Part shown: piece after piece, positions 54,443-63,658 of the stretch
How positions within the stretch are numbered: position 1 is the stretch's first letter
How the letters are laid out: each line of letters begins with the position of its first letter
Source of the DNA: Symbiodinium natans
Taxonomy: Eukaryota > Sar > Dinophyceae > Suessiales > Symbiodiniaceae
Length of the DNA: 64,000 bases
Reading direction: 5' to 3'
NCBI GenBank assembly: GCA_905221605.1
Contig: CAJNDS010002191.1
Coordinates: 1,204,453 to 1,268,452, forward strand
Program-made: the position numbers and the translations under genes
Notes under the pieces: model-generated
What the model was told of the DNA's origin: nothing
The model's input: the letters and a program-made list of their open reading frames with translations, nothing else
The model's database searches: none

Positions 54443-54605
54443 GGGATGTTCTGCCCCCAAATACTAACCGTCCTAAATAAGGAAATTAGTACCCCCCCCC
54501 CCCCCGTTGTAATCCTAAGCCCTAAACACTAAATCCCTAAACCCCAGTTCCTAAACCCAAATTAGAATCCCGATTAAGGACTTCTAGTATATATGGGGGA
54601 ACCTC
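54443..54605. mobile_element. MITE-like element, family A, copy 4, with insertion
   Basis: GGGATGTTCTGCCCCCAAAT at the left, CTTCTAGTATATATGGGGGA at the right; a poly-C and CCCTAAA-like segment lies inside. Confidence 0.6.
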
Positions 54606-54779
54606 AAAAGTCTGAACAATAAATGCAGTAACCTAAGGGGCCCCAAGATCTCACCTTGCTGAAGTAGGGTTCAGGGTCTAGGGTTTAGGGTTTAGGGTTT
54701 TGGGTGTTCAGGGGGTTTAGGGGGTTTAGGATGTAGGGTTTAGGGTGCGTCAAGGGTTTTATAAGGTTTGGCGCAGTCA

Positions 54780-54868
54780 TCCTGTGCAACACCTGCACTG
54801 AAGCTTGCCTTGGCGAATGCAGCACCCTGGTCACACTCTCTCGCTCCTGCACACCCTTTTCGTAGGCC
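54780..54868 (-). CDS. Possible exon (minus)
   Basis: Minus frame reads YEKGVQERESVTRVLHSPRQ and ASVQVLHRMTAPNLIK. The plus strand is open but Ala/Ser/Pro-rich. No family recognised. Confidence 0.35.
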
Positions 54869-54875
54869 CTGGGAT

Positions 54876-54952
54876 GTTTTATATTTCCCGTATTGGGTTT
54901 AGGAGCATCATATTCAGAAATATTTTCAGAGGGTTTTAAGGTCCATCCTAGT
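54876..54952 (+). mobile_element. Short interspersed element, family E, copy 2
   Basis: TTGGGTTTAGGAGCATCATATTC ... GGGTTTTAAGGTCCATCCTAG. Confidence 0.7.
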
Positions 54953-54993
54953 CTCGATTGCATCACACCTTGCTCGGAGTCTCCCGATAACGA

Positions 54994-55095
54994 CTTGGTA
55001 GCCCAGTGGTACCCTTTACCCTTTTTTTGTTCCTTTATAAAGTAACCAACCCCAAAAAAGGTGCCCTTATTATAATATGATTACTGGGCTACCAA
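54994..55095. mobile_element. MITE-like element, family D, with ACGA on both sides
   Basis: 102 bp with inverted ends CTTGGTAGCCCAGT / ACTGGGCTACCAAG. Flanked by ACGA at both ends (54990-54993 and 55096-55099), a likely 4-bp target duplication. Relatives at 56946-57022 and 58865-58962 have degraded left ends. Confidence 0.72.
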
Positions 55096-55141
55096 GACGA
55101 CATGTATGTACCGCGTTGACCTTGTCAAGTGACTTCATCAT

Positions 55142-55217
55142 GCGCTCCGAATGTTGCTTAGAGAAGCTGCCTCGGCACAATTGCCAAGACATTTCTGCTT
55201 TTGTATCAGGATGTTTG
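55142..55217 (+). CDS. Possible exon with GTGAGT donor
   Basis: Plus frame RSECCLEKLPRHNCQDISAF then VSGCL, ending TTTG|GTGAGT. A second plus frame (MLLREAASAQLPRHFCFCIR) is also open. No family recognised. Confidence 0.38.
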
Positions 55218-55273
55218 GTGAGTGCCTGAAAAATGTTGGTGAGTGTATATGTATATACATATATAGGGTGTTC

Positions 55274-55663
55274 TTTTGTGCAATTATAACTGTACCTATC
55301 ACTGTACTTATAACCATATTAGGGCACTTAAGGGGCTTATCAGTGGGTTATAAGTACATGGGTTTGTGTTTTTTTGGGGGGCTCAGGTTTAAGAATGGCA
55401 CACGGGTTGCACACCCGCGAAACATACCCCGTAACATACCCCGAAACATACCCCCGAAACATACCCCGTAACATACCCCCGAAATTGCAGGTAAAGTAGC
55501 TCCTGATGCCACGAAACATACCCGAAACATACCCCCGAAACATACCCCGAAACATACCCCGAAACATACCCGCGAAACATACCCCGACCCCAACACGTGT
55601 CACGCGCCTCCCCATTAAAATACAAACCCACATTGGTGAATAAGTACGATGAACCTCCAAGTA
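55274..55663 (+). mobile_element. Family B element split by a tandem repeat
   Basis: Core words CCATATTAGGGCACTTAAGG and GGGGCTTATCAGTGGG (55310-55350) match the family B copy at 38072. The right end GATGAACCTCCAAG|TA appears only at 55648-55663, after a 13-bp tandem repeat. The left end is missing. Confidence 0.55.
55415..55592 (-). repeat. Tandem repeat of about 13 bp, CGAAACATACCCC
   Basis: About twelve units with CGTAACATACCCC variants, interrupted by a 45-bp segment containing TTGCAGGTAAAG (55483-55520). Confidence 0.9.
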
Positions 55664-56060
55664 GAGGGAGACTCCCAAAACCCTAAACCCTAAACCCCAA
55701 ACCCTAAACCCTAAACCCTACTGCATATTTGCGGAGGCGTGGCCAGGGCCGCCAATGCCACCCACAACGCCGCCGCCGGCATGGGAGGAGGTCTCCAGGG
55801 CGAGTTTAGGGTTTAGGGTTTGGGTTTAGGGTTTAGGATTTCGGGTTCAGGGCTTAGGGTTGAGGACTTAGGGTTTAGGCTTTAGGAATCCTGGTTAGCG
55901 GATGTTACTGATGTTACAATGCCCGGCCATCCCCTTGAAGGTTCGGTTGAACGGTACAGGAGCCTGGACAATTACCAACATGTTTACCACTTCGAACCCT
56001 ATCGGCTTTTTTTACCCCATGCTTCTTACTTAAATAGGCGCCTGCCTTAGGAATCTGCTA

Positions 56061-56171
56061 TCTTCAATAATCTAGGGCCCGTAGATGGATTTTTTTGGGG
56101 GGGGCGCAGGGGGGGGGGGGTTATTACAGTATCATGCAGGGACCACGAGGGAATACTCTTCGCAATTATTC
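56061..56171 (-). mobile_element. MITE-like element, family C, inverted copy 4
   Basis: Reverse complement of the family C order: AATAATCTAGGGCCC, then GGGACCACGAGGGAATA, then AATTATTCCGACCCC. Contains two G-runs. Confidence 0.65.
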
Positions 56172-56357
56172 CGACCCCTATAGTACCCTTAACCCTAAAC
56201 CCTAAACCCCTAAACTTGTTCGGAGTTAGGAGTCCCGAAGCTGCCAAACCTCGTCCTTACAGGGTTCCGAGGGAGTCTTGATGGTTGAGGCCCTTGGGAC
56301 GGTTCAGGGTTTAGGGTTTAGGGTTTAGGGTTCAGAGTTTAGGGTTTAGGGCTAGGG

Positions 56358-56425
56358 TTTCGGGTTTTCAGGGGATCACATCCAGGAATATTGTTCAGAA
56401 GGTTTTTTAGGGGCCATCCTAGTAC
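56358..56425 (+). mobile_element. Short interspersed element, family E, copy 3
   Basis: GGGGATCACATCCAGGAATA ... TAGGGGCCATCCTAGT. Confidence 0.65.
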
Positions 56426-56789
56426 ATAAACCTCGGGCTCCAAGTATATTAATAATGCCTACATTGGGGTCTAAAGTCTGTAAAGTAATACCTACTTCTT
56501 GGGGTTTCGAGTCGTTAGTAAAGGGGTCATTTCCCAATTTTGGTGCTGATTTGGGCACCCAACGTGAACCCAGAAGACCAAACCCTAAGCCCTGAAAACC
56601 TACACCCTAAACTCCACACCTTCAATCAACTTCTGGTGGGTACGTGGGGGCCCACAAACTTGACCATTCTGGCAACGACTTTGTGCTTTAAGCCCCTAAA
56701 CCCCTAAACTCCTACAGCCTCCACCCGCAAACTCCTAAACCCTAAACCCTAAACCCTAAACCCTAAACCCTAAACCCTAAACCCCAAGC

Positions 56790-56893
56790 AAAGCTCTGTG
56801 TCCATGTGCAGGCGCAGGTAGCCCAGGGGGGCGCCGAGCCCAAAGTGTCGGCGCCTCAGGGCTTTCGCTGGTGCCTCAATGAACTGGGGCTTG
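56790..56893 (+). CDS. Probable coding island between arrays
   Basis: 34 open plus codons between a CCCTAAA array and a TTTAGGG array: LCVHVQAQVAQGGAEPKVSA then PQGFRWCLNELGL. A donor GCGCAG|GTAGCC lies inside. On minus: FIEAPAKALRRRHFGLGAPL, GYLRLHMDTELCL. Both are convincing; strand undecided. Confidence 0.4.
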
Positions 56894-57484
56894 TTAGGGT
56901 TTAGGGTTGAGGGTGTAGGGTTTAGGGTTTAGGGTTTAGGGCTAACAATCAAGGTTCCCTTAACAAAATAACCAACCCCAAAAAAGGGTGCCCTTATTAA
57001 AATATGGTTACTGGGCTGCCAGGTGCTATTGTTGGCATACAAAGGGGGTGCCCCTATTTTAGGAAGTAGCCGTATGGTCGCAGACTCCCCCGGATTTAGG
57101 GAGCTTTGGTTCAGGGGGCAAGTTTATGCTTCGGGCTTCGAGTGCCAGGGGTCCAGGCTGCTGCTTGTTTTAAGGACGGTCGAGGTGCTTAGCGTTCTTT
57201 AGCTTGAGGGCATGCTGGGTTTAGACCCTAAACCCTAAACCCAATCTCGGGAGTAGGATTGAGGGGTTGGGTTGGTGAAGGCTTTGCGGATCCGCTTGCA
57301 CTGGAAGTTGCGGGCTCAGGATTTGGACGGGCTTGTTTTTTTTGAGACCTTTCTGGGGGGCATGTTCCCATGGGAGAGGCCTCATGTGTGATCCCGGTAC
57401 TGTTGATACGAGGCTAATGTCTTGGCTCGTGGTCAGCTCTGGCTGGGGTTAAGTCCTGGGTCCTGTGTAGGCTGAGCAAGCACG

Positions 57485-57655
57485 ATGAATAGCCGATACA
57501 GACCCGTGTTTGGAGTTACATCTACCCTCGCCTCTAACTGCACCTTCGAACACTATAGAGCCAAAACGTCCGAACTTCGTGGGTTTATGGACAGGCTCCT
57601 CCACACACTGCTCACGAAGATCACGGGGCAGTCGCCGACGAAGGCAGAGTTGTGA
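57485..57655 (+). CDS. 56-codon ORF, unidentified
   Basis: ATG at 57485, TGA at 57653-57655. Reads YRPVFGVTSTLASNCTFEHY, RAKTSELRGFMDRLLHTLLT and KITGQSPTKAEL: a basic helical protein fragment. A possible donor GTGAGG overlaps the stop (GAGTT|GTGAGG). The minus strand is open too (NSAFVGDCPVIFVSSVWRSL). No family recognised. Confidence 0.42.
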   Translation: MNSRYRPVFGVTSTLASNCTFEHYRAKTSELRGFMDRLLHTLLTKITGQSPTKAEL

Positions 57656-57689
57656 GGGTTTAGGTATTTAGTGTTTCGGGTTTAGGGCT

Positions 57690-58200
57690 TTGGGTTTAAA
57701 CGTATTCCCGCATTGTTAATTTACGTTGCGTTATTGTATTAACACGCTATTAGATTATGCCAGTATTGTGTCCTTGTATTAATATGTTAGTATACTATTC
57801 TATTGCTAAATTACTGGATCCTTAGGTTTTCTTCTACTTTCCAATGATCAGATGATATTAGTAAAATATGAGTGTATGGTGTTATGTCATTTGATATTCT
57901 GGTATGCTTACAATGTTGTTTTATTATCTTAATGTGTCATTATTTACTGTATGGTTTTATTACCTTATCACGATATTACGAGAATACTATATTGCTAAGA
58001 ATTCGATAGCAGTATATCAACATATTGTTATGCATTAGTATATGAATATATTTTCATATAATTACATTCTTATAGTAGTACCGAATGAAAATGCCAGTTT
58101 ACAAGTTTAGTCATATATTCTATTCATATTTTATCGCAGGATTACTATATTTCATTACAGCACTTGATCATTAGATTATTGTGTTATTATATTGTTAGAG
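57690..58200. other. AT-rich domain, about 500 bp
   Basis: TTATTAGT-type words, no heptamers and no open frames of note. Composition unlike anything nearby. No gene seen. Confidence 0.8.
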
Positions 58201-59083
58201 TTGGGAGTTGAAGCCCCGAACCCTAAACCCTCAACCCTAAACCCTCAACCCAAAACCATACAGCGCGATCTGGGCGCGTGGCCTGAACGAAGGGGTCTGT
58301 GTGGAAGATCGCGGATGCGCAAGGTCGGCGGCGTCTGTTGCAAGTTTTACGTTGTAATGTTACATATAAATTACGACCCTTTAAGATTGTTTTTTATTAA
58401 ATTACTACCCTTAACTTTCTTTTTGTAACGCACATCTACTTTTGCGTAATAGTTTTTAGTTGAATTTATATTTTCAGATGCCATTTCCGGCTGGTTCTGG
58501 AAGGAAGGCATGGCAAGGTACGCGCGCAAAACCGCATTCTTTGAATCCTGAGCACGAGGACGAGGACCCTAAATCCCAAACCCAACCCCGTAATTTTTGG
58601 TTTCGTGACAAGCCAGGCACTCCCTTCCACATCCCTGTCAGCACAAGAAAATGCACCCTTCTCATTCCCAGTCTTCCAATCTTGAACCTTAAACCCCTAA
58701 ACTCCTAAACCCTAAACCCTCAACCACCTTAACTTTCCAACCTTGAGCCCTAAGCTTTGCAACCTAAACTTCTCAATCATGATCATGAGCACTACGAGAC
58801 GAGAGCACCTGCGTCGAGATGCAAATAGGTCCATAAGATGCAGAAGCTGAAACCCGGCATACCCGTGGTACCCTTTTGCCCTTTCTGCGTTCTAGATTCC
58901 CTTATTATAGAAACCAACCCCAGAAGGTTTCCCTTATTGTAATCTGGTTACTGGGCTGCCACGTTAAAGATGTTTGCGCTTGGGGGCTTGGTAACCTCAC
59001 AAAGAACACTTTCGAGCACCTGGACCCTCGCATATGTAGTTATGGCTTTGCGGTGCCTGGTTCTAGGTAGGCCAGCGGGGTTT

Positions 59084-59164
59084 TTTGTTTTTTATCCCTT
59101 ATTTGGGTTTAAGAGGATCATATTCAAAAATATTTTTCAAAGGGTTTTAGGGGCCATCCTAGTA
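59084..59164 (+). mobile_element. Short interspersed element, family E, copy 4
   Basis: TTGGGTTTAAGAGGATCATA ... GGGTTTTAGGGGCCATCCTA; best-preserved copy. Confidence 0.72.
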
Positions 59165-59449
59165 TTCTACTCACCAGAAGTAGAGTTTCACGCAGGCAGG
59201 AATTGCAGGCGCGACAAGCCCTGGACCCTAAGCCCTAAAAAATCCAGGAGATGCAAGCGCGACAAGCCTCAATCCCTAATCCCTAGACACTAGAAGCCCT
59301 AAACCCTAAAAATCCTATGGTCACTTCTCTACTTCTCTGAAGTACTAGTGTGGTCTCTCCTAAACCCGAAGCCTAAAGGAAGAAGGCGCCGTAATTATGA
59401 ACCTGCAGCTGCGCCCCTCTGCTTGCCCTCATCCCTCACAGTCCGGGTT

Positions 59450-59517
59450 CAGGGTTTAGGGTTTAGGGTTTAGGGTTTGGGGTTTGGGGTTTGGGGTTTG
59501 GGGTTTGGGGTTTAGGG
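59450..59517 (+). repeat. TTTAGGG then TTTGGGG block array
   Basis: Four TTTAGGG followed by six TTTGGGG units. Confidence 0.95.
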
Positions 59518-59811
59518 CTTTCTTGAAGGCTCACGGGAAGGTAGAAGTAAGGTTCGAAGTAGCCGAACTAAAGCTGCAACCACCAGCCACTGGCAACAAG
59601 AACTCCAATAGCCGCCCTGCTTTACTTATTATAGCCCCTGTACAAACTATTCGCTAAGACGTGAACCCTGAGACCTACACCCTTGAGTTGTGGATATCTA
59701 ATTCGGCCTCTATGGGGGATTACGAAAACAGGGGACCAGACCCCCAACTAGTAGGGTTCCCTTATGATGAGGGACCCCAGTACGGTACCCCGAATTTAAT
59801 TTCAGAAAGCG

Positions 59812-59910
59812 CCATATGCGCCTCCCGTAAAACCGAAAGACGCATCCCAACAAGCCAGGCCGATGTGGAATACAACTGCAGCATGCTGGCGGAAGGTGCT
59901 GCTCCATGTG
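59812..59910 (+). CDS. Probable exon with GTAAG donor
   Basis: Plus frame reads SRKTERRIPTSQADVEYNCS then MLAEGAAPC and ends CATGTG|GTAAGT (59911). Open upstream to 59661, but that part resembles an interspersed repeat. No family recognised. Confidence 0.45.
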
Positions 59911-60474
59911 GTAAGTTCTTTGCCCTATATGAATATTAAGAATATGTGTACACATATACCTATATATTTATTTTCTTAGTTTAACTGAATACAATATGTT
60001 TGTTGGCAGTTTTTGTGCGTTTGTTTATAGTTGTTATTCACATTGCATACAACTTTTTTAGTATGTTTTTTAAGGGCTACATTCTGTAAAGGCCGTAATA
60101 TTAACGGAATCTGACCATATCCCTTTGAACTCACTTCAGCCGTGGTGGTGCTGTGGGTTTAGGCAACTCTTGCCTGAGCCCATTCGAAATGGCCCTGAAT
60201 CGCAAATCCTTACATAAGCTCTGCACATCACACCCCTAGACCCCAAATTGAAACTTGTCTGAGCCCAAGAAGACCACAGGCCCATAGCCTACAAAAAGCC
60301 GAGAGTTCCAAGCATAGAAAGAAAACCTCTTGTGTCTAAAGTTTGAGTTTGCATGGAGGGTTTAGGGTTTAGGGAGCATAGAGTTTGTTTCGCCTACGTT
60401 GGACTCTTTGCAAGCCCTTCGAACATCGCACCACAGGGTCTTAGGGCCCAAGATGCATGTTGTGGGCTTGGGGC

Positions 60475-60555
60475 CCCTAAACCCTAAACCCTAAACCCTA
60501 AACCCTAGACCCTAGACCCTAGACCCTAGACCCTAAACCCTAAACCCTAAACTAT
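60475..60555 (-). repeat. CCCTAAA / CCCTAGA array
   Basis: CCCTAAA units flanking a block of five CCCTAGA. Confidence 0.93.
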
Positions 60556-60964
60556 ACACACAACTTGTGTAGTGGGTCCAGCAGCGAGCGATCCTGGCAG
60601 TGCACAACGTCATCTAACATCATTTCGGAGGAGCCCACCCTTCAACCCTAGACCAAAGGGTTTAGGGTACCCTAAGCCCTAAGCCCTAAACCCTAGACCC
60701 TAAACCCCCAAAACCCTAGCGGTGCCCATCGAAGCGAGCTGTGGCTGACGGTGCGCCTTTGGCCGTTTGGTCCAACACCACAAATGCCCCCGAATACCCC
60801 CAAAATTCCCTAAACCCTAACCCCTAACCCCTAAACCCCTAAACCCTAACCCCCAAACCCCTAAACCCTAGGATGGGCCTCAACAGAAACCCTAAGTATT
60901 CCCAGTTTGGGCTCCATTTGTTCTAATGGGCTCTGGGGCCTGTTTGGGGACAACATAGGAACCC

Positions 60965-61036
60965 ATAAAGGTATATATATATATATATACACATAACAAA
61001 ATTACACATGCATGTATATGCATACATATATGTATA

Positions 61037-61077
<41 letters not shown>

Positions 61078-61105
61078 TATATATATATATATATATATAG
61101 ATATA
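60965..61105. repeat. (TA)n tracts
   Basis: Three long TA runs separated by CATGTATA words. Confidence 0.95.
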
Positions 61106-61146
61106 TGTTAATTGGGCCTAGGGTTTAGGGAATACAACGTCTCCAT

Positions 61147-61545
61147 TTGGTGGTGGATGAGACATGTTGGAGCGCAGGGTTCGAGCAAATCTCCGGGCTG
61201 CGCGTGCAGCGGTCACAGGAGGCAGCGAGGAAAAAGATTGCCACTATGGGTGGGTCGTGGTCCCCGAATCCATCGGAGGATTGCTCCTGCTTGCTCTCCA
61301 GTCAGTACCCGGCCAGCTTGTGCTGCGGAAGCTGCAGCACAAAGCTGGCCTGTCTCACTCTTCACGCCGCGGTGAAGCGGCCAGACAACGCGCGGTATGT
61401 CTTTGACATGGTCTGCGTGCCACGGCGTCCGGGCATAGCCAGTGCAGAGGAAATCGTGGACATCCTGGCCAGAGCGATGGAAGCATGCACGCATGTGAAC
61501 AACATTGTGCCGCCCATAGGCGTTTCCCACGATGGAGCGAGCTGA
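61147..61545 (+). CDS. Probable coding segment, up to 132 codons
   Basis: Open plus frame to TGA 61543-61545. The second half is clearly protein-like: AAVKRPDNARYVFDMVCVPR, RPGIASAEEIVDILARAMEA, CTHVNNIVPPIGVSHDGAS. The first half is Cys/Ser-rich and may include an intron. Starts soon after a (TA)n tract; followed by a 14-unit CCCTAAA array and then the exon at 61683. No family recognised. Confidence 0.5.
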   Translation: MVVDETCWSAGFEQISGLRVQRSQEAARKKIATMGGSWSPNPSEDCSCLLSSQYPASLCCGSCSTKLACLTLHAAVKRPDNARYVFDMVCVPRRPGIASAEEIVDILARAMEACTHVNNIVPPIGVSHDGAS

Positions 61546-61579
61546 AAAAGCCTGTTGAACCGCACGCAGACTGGCATAA

Positions 61580-61681
61580 CCCTAAACCCTAAACCCTAAA
61601 CCCTAAACCCTAAACCCTAAACCCTAAACCCTAAACCCTTAACCCTAAACCCTAAACCCTAAACCCTAAACCCTAAACCCT
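61580..61681 (-). repeat. CCCTAAA array, about 14 units
   Basis: One CCCTTAA variant inside. It separates two plus-strand coding islands and is a candidate intron body. Confidence 0.96.
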
Positions 61682-61682
61682 G

Positions 61683-61787
61683 GAGCCCGAGACCGCCTTG
61701 CAGCAGCACGCGTTTTTCAGGGACTGCGTCGCCAAGGAAGGCCCAGCAGTTGCGTTCTGGCCGTACAAGGCACAGAAGCACCCCAAA
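61683..61787 (+). CDS. Probable exon between CCCTAAA array and GTAAGG donor
   Basis: Reads EPETALQQHAFFRDCVAKEG then PAVAFWPYKAQKHPK, ending CCCAAA|GTAAGG (intron from 61788). The intron then holds a poly-G run (61807-61831) and five CCCTAAA units. One of the strongest island exons. No family recognised. Confidence 0.52.
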
Positions 61788-61806
61788 GTAAGGCCCCGAT
61801 TTGTTT

Positions 61807-61831
61807 TGTGTGTGGGGGGGGGGGGGGGGGG
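61807..61831 (+). repeat. Poly-G run
   Basis: Over 20 G with a leading GTGTGTG, directly before CCCTAAA. Confidence 0.9.
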
Positions 61832-61918
61832 GACCCTAAACCCTAAACCCTAAACCCTAAACCCTAAACCCTACTTTCCCTAGCCCTGATGCGTGATGCT
61901 TAGGGCTCAGGGTGAGGG

Positions 61919-62003
61919 GTTAGGTCCGCGCTTGACCTTCAAGCAGGTCACCATCAGTGCATTCTCATCCTCAACTCCTTGGAAGGCACAGCTTGTTCAG
62001 GGC
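61919..62003 (+). CDS. Possible exon
   Basis: Plus frame GPRLTFKQVTISAFSSSTPW then KAQLVQ. Could follow exon 61683-61787. Borders not certain. Confidence 0.38.
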
Positions 62004-62349
62004 TTAGGGTTTAGGGCTTAGGGCTGTTGGGATGTTCGGCTTCGGCTCAGGATTCGAGGTCTGGGTTTCGGGTTTAGGGCTTCGGGTTCGTGCATGTTGG
62101 GCCCAGAGTTCGGTTTAGGGTTTAGGGTTCAGGGTTTAGGGTTTAGGGTTTGTGTTTTAGGGTTTAGGGTTTAGAGTGGAAGCTTCCCCCTAAAGACCTC
62201 AAGCACGAGACCCTTTGTCCCTTACCCTCCCCCCAAATCTGAACCCCTCAGCCCCTAAGCCCCGATGCCCTTAAGCCTCTAACCCGCAAGCCCTAAGCCC
62301 TAGACCCAAACCCCTAAGCCCCTAAGCCGGACTCCACCACAATCAATCG

Positions 62350-62432
62350 CTGGCCTAAGCCCCTAAGCCCCTAAGCCCCTAAGCCCCTAAGCCCCTAAGC
62401 CCCTAAGCCCCTAAGCCCCTAAGCCCCTAACC
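62350..62432 (-). repeat. (CCCCTAAG)n octamer array, about 10 units
   Basis: Exact CCCCTAAG octamers, a homogenised variant of the heptamer. Confidence 0.97.
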
Positions 62433-62457
62433 CCCAAGCCCTAAACCCTACAAGCCC

Positions 62458-62572
62458 TTACCCTGGGCGTCAATCATTCTGACGCGGATGTTCAGACTGA
62501 GTGCTATTTGGCAGGCCGTGGATTCGCCGGATATGCGTGCGCCACCAAAAAGGCTGCCTATGTAGAGGAATA
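62458..62572 (+). CDS. Possible exon, strand undecided
   Basis: Plus: GVNHSDADVQTECYLAGRGF, AGYACATKKAAYVEE. Minus: YIGSLFGGARISGESTACQI, ALSLNIRVRMIDAQG with a donor GG|GTAAGG. Either is credible. Confidence 0.38.
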
Positions 62573-63254
62573 GGGTGTAGGGTTTAGGGTTTAGGGTTCG
62601 GGCTAGGACCCAGAGTAGGCCATTATTCCCCTTTTTGGGGTTAGGTTCCAATACCCCTTTAACGACAAACGGCACCCTTTTGATTCCTATTGGGTCTAGG
62701 TGTAAGGTTTAGGGGTTTTAAGGTTTAGGGCTCAAGGTTTTGGGTTTAAGGCTTAGAATTTAGGGCTCACAGTTTAGGGCTTAAGGTTGAGGGTGTGTTG
62801 GGTTTAGGCTTCAAGGTTTGGGCTTAAAGCTTAGGGCAAATTGCGGTTGGTTAGTTTTCGAGGCCGCTTGAAAGTATTTGCCGGGTTTAGGATCCAGGGT
62901 TTATCTTTTGACCCCATCGCCTTCAAACTGGGAGCCTAAACCCTATACCCTAAACGTTAAACTCGGAGCTTGAGCCGTGAGACGTCGCGATCCTAGGTCT
63001 AGGGTGTTTAGGGTTTAGGAGTTTCGGGGCTTATTGTTTAGGGTATAACTTCTGAATGGCATGGTCCTCCCGCGGGTCCCAGACGCGCCCAGAGTCCATA
63101 AGTCCTAAACCTTACCCTCCAAACCCCTGATCCTTAGTGAAATGACTCTTATCGTCCTAGACAGTTCTGTGCACGGGGATAGGGGGATGAGATTGGCAAT
63201 GATTTAGGGTCCTGCAAAGCAATTACGTACCCCTAAACCCTAAACCCTATTCAG

Positions 63255-63321
63255 GACGCGGAACAATCGGCCGCGGGAGTGGCGATCGAATGGATCCAAG
63301 AGCCTCACTTGAAAGTCCTTG
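63255..63321 (+). CDS. Probable exon, both borders consensus
   Basis: Acceptor CCCTATTCAG| right after CCCTAAA, donor CTTG|GTAAAG. Reads DAEQSAAGVAIEWIQEPHLK then VL in frame. The minus strand is also open (DFQVRLLDPFDRHSRGRLFR) but without such borders. No family recognised. Confidence 0.5.
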
Positions 63322-63588
63322 GTAAAGCTTAGGGCCTCGAGAGTTTTGGAGTTTAGGATTCAGGGTTGAGGGTTGAGGGGGCAGGGTTTAGGGTTTAGGG
63401 TTTGGGGCTTTGGGTTTAGGGTTAGGATTCAGGGCTTTGGGTTTAGGGTTTAGGATTAAGGGTACTTTGTGCTTGTTGAGCTTTCAGCCCGAAGGCGACA
63501 AAGGCCTAGAGGCTCTAAATTCTGGGCCGCCGACCACCATCCCGGAAGCCGTGCGACAAACTAGGTAGGCCCTTTGGAGATTTTAGGT

Positions 63589-63658
63589 TTCCCTTGTTGG
63601 GTTTAAGAGGATCATGTTCAGGAAGATTTTTCAGAGAAGGTTTCAAGGGCCACCCTAG
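63589..63658 (+). mobile_element. Short interspersed element, family E, copy 5
   Basis: TTGGGTTTAAGAGGATCATG ... TTTCAAGGGCCACCCTAGCA. Confidence 0.7.

Noticed and set aside
54041-54460. 139-codon minus ORF rich in Gly, Leu, Phe and Trp
   Set aside because: Mostly the reverse reading of degenerate CCCTAAA/CCCCAAA words (GLGFGLWG-type).
55340-55678. Minus ORFs with repeated GMFRGMFRG or GYVSGYVSG
   Set aside because: Readings of the 13-bp CGAAACATACCCC tandem repeat; three frames are open at once.
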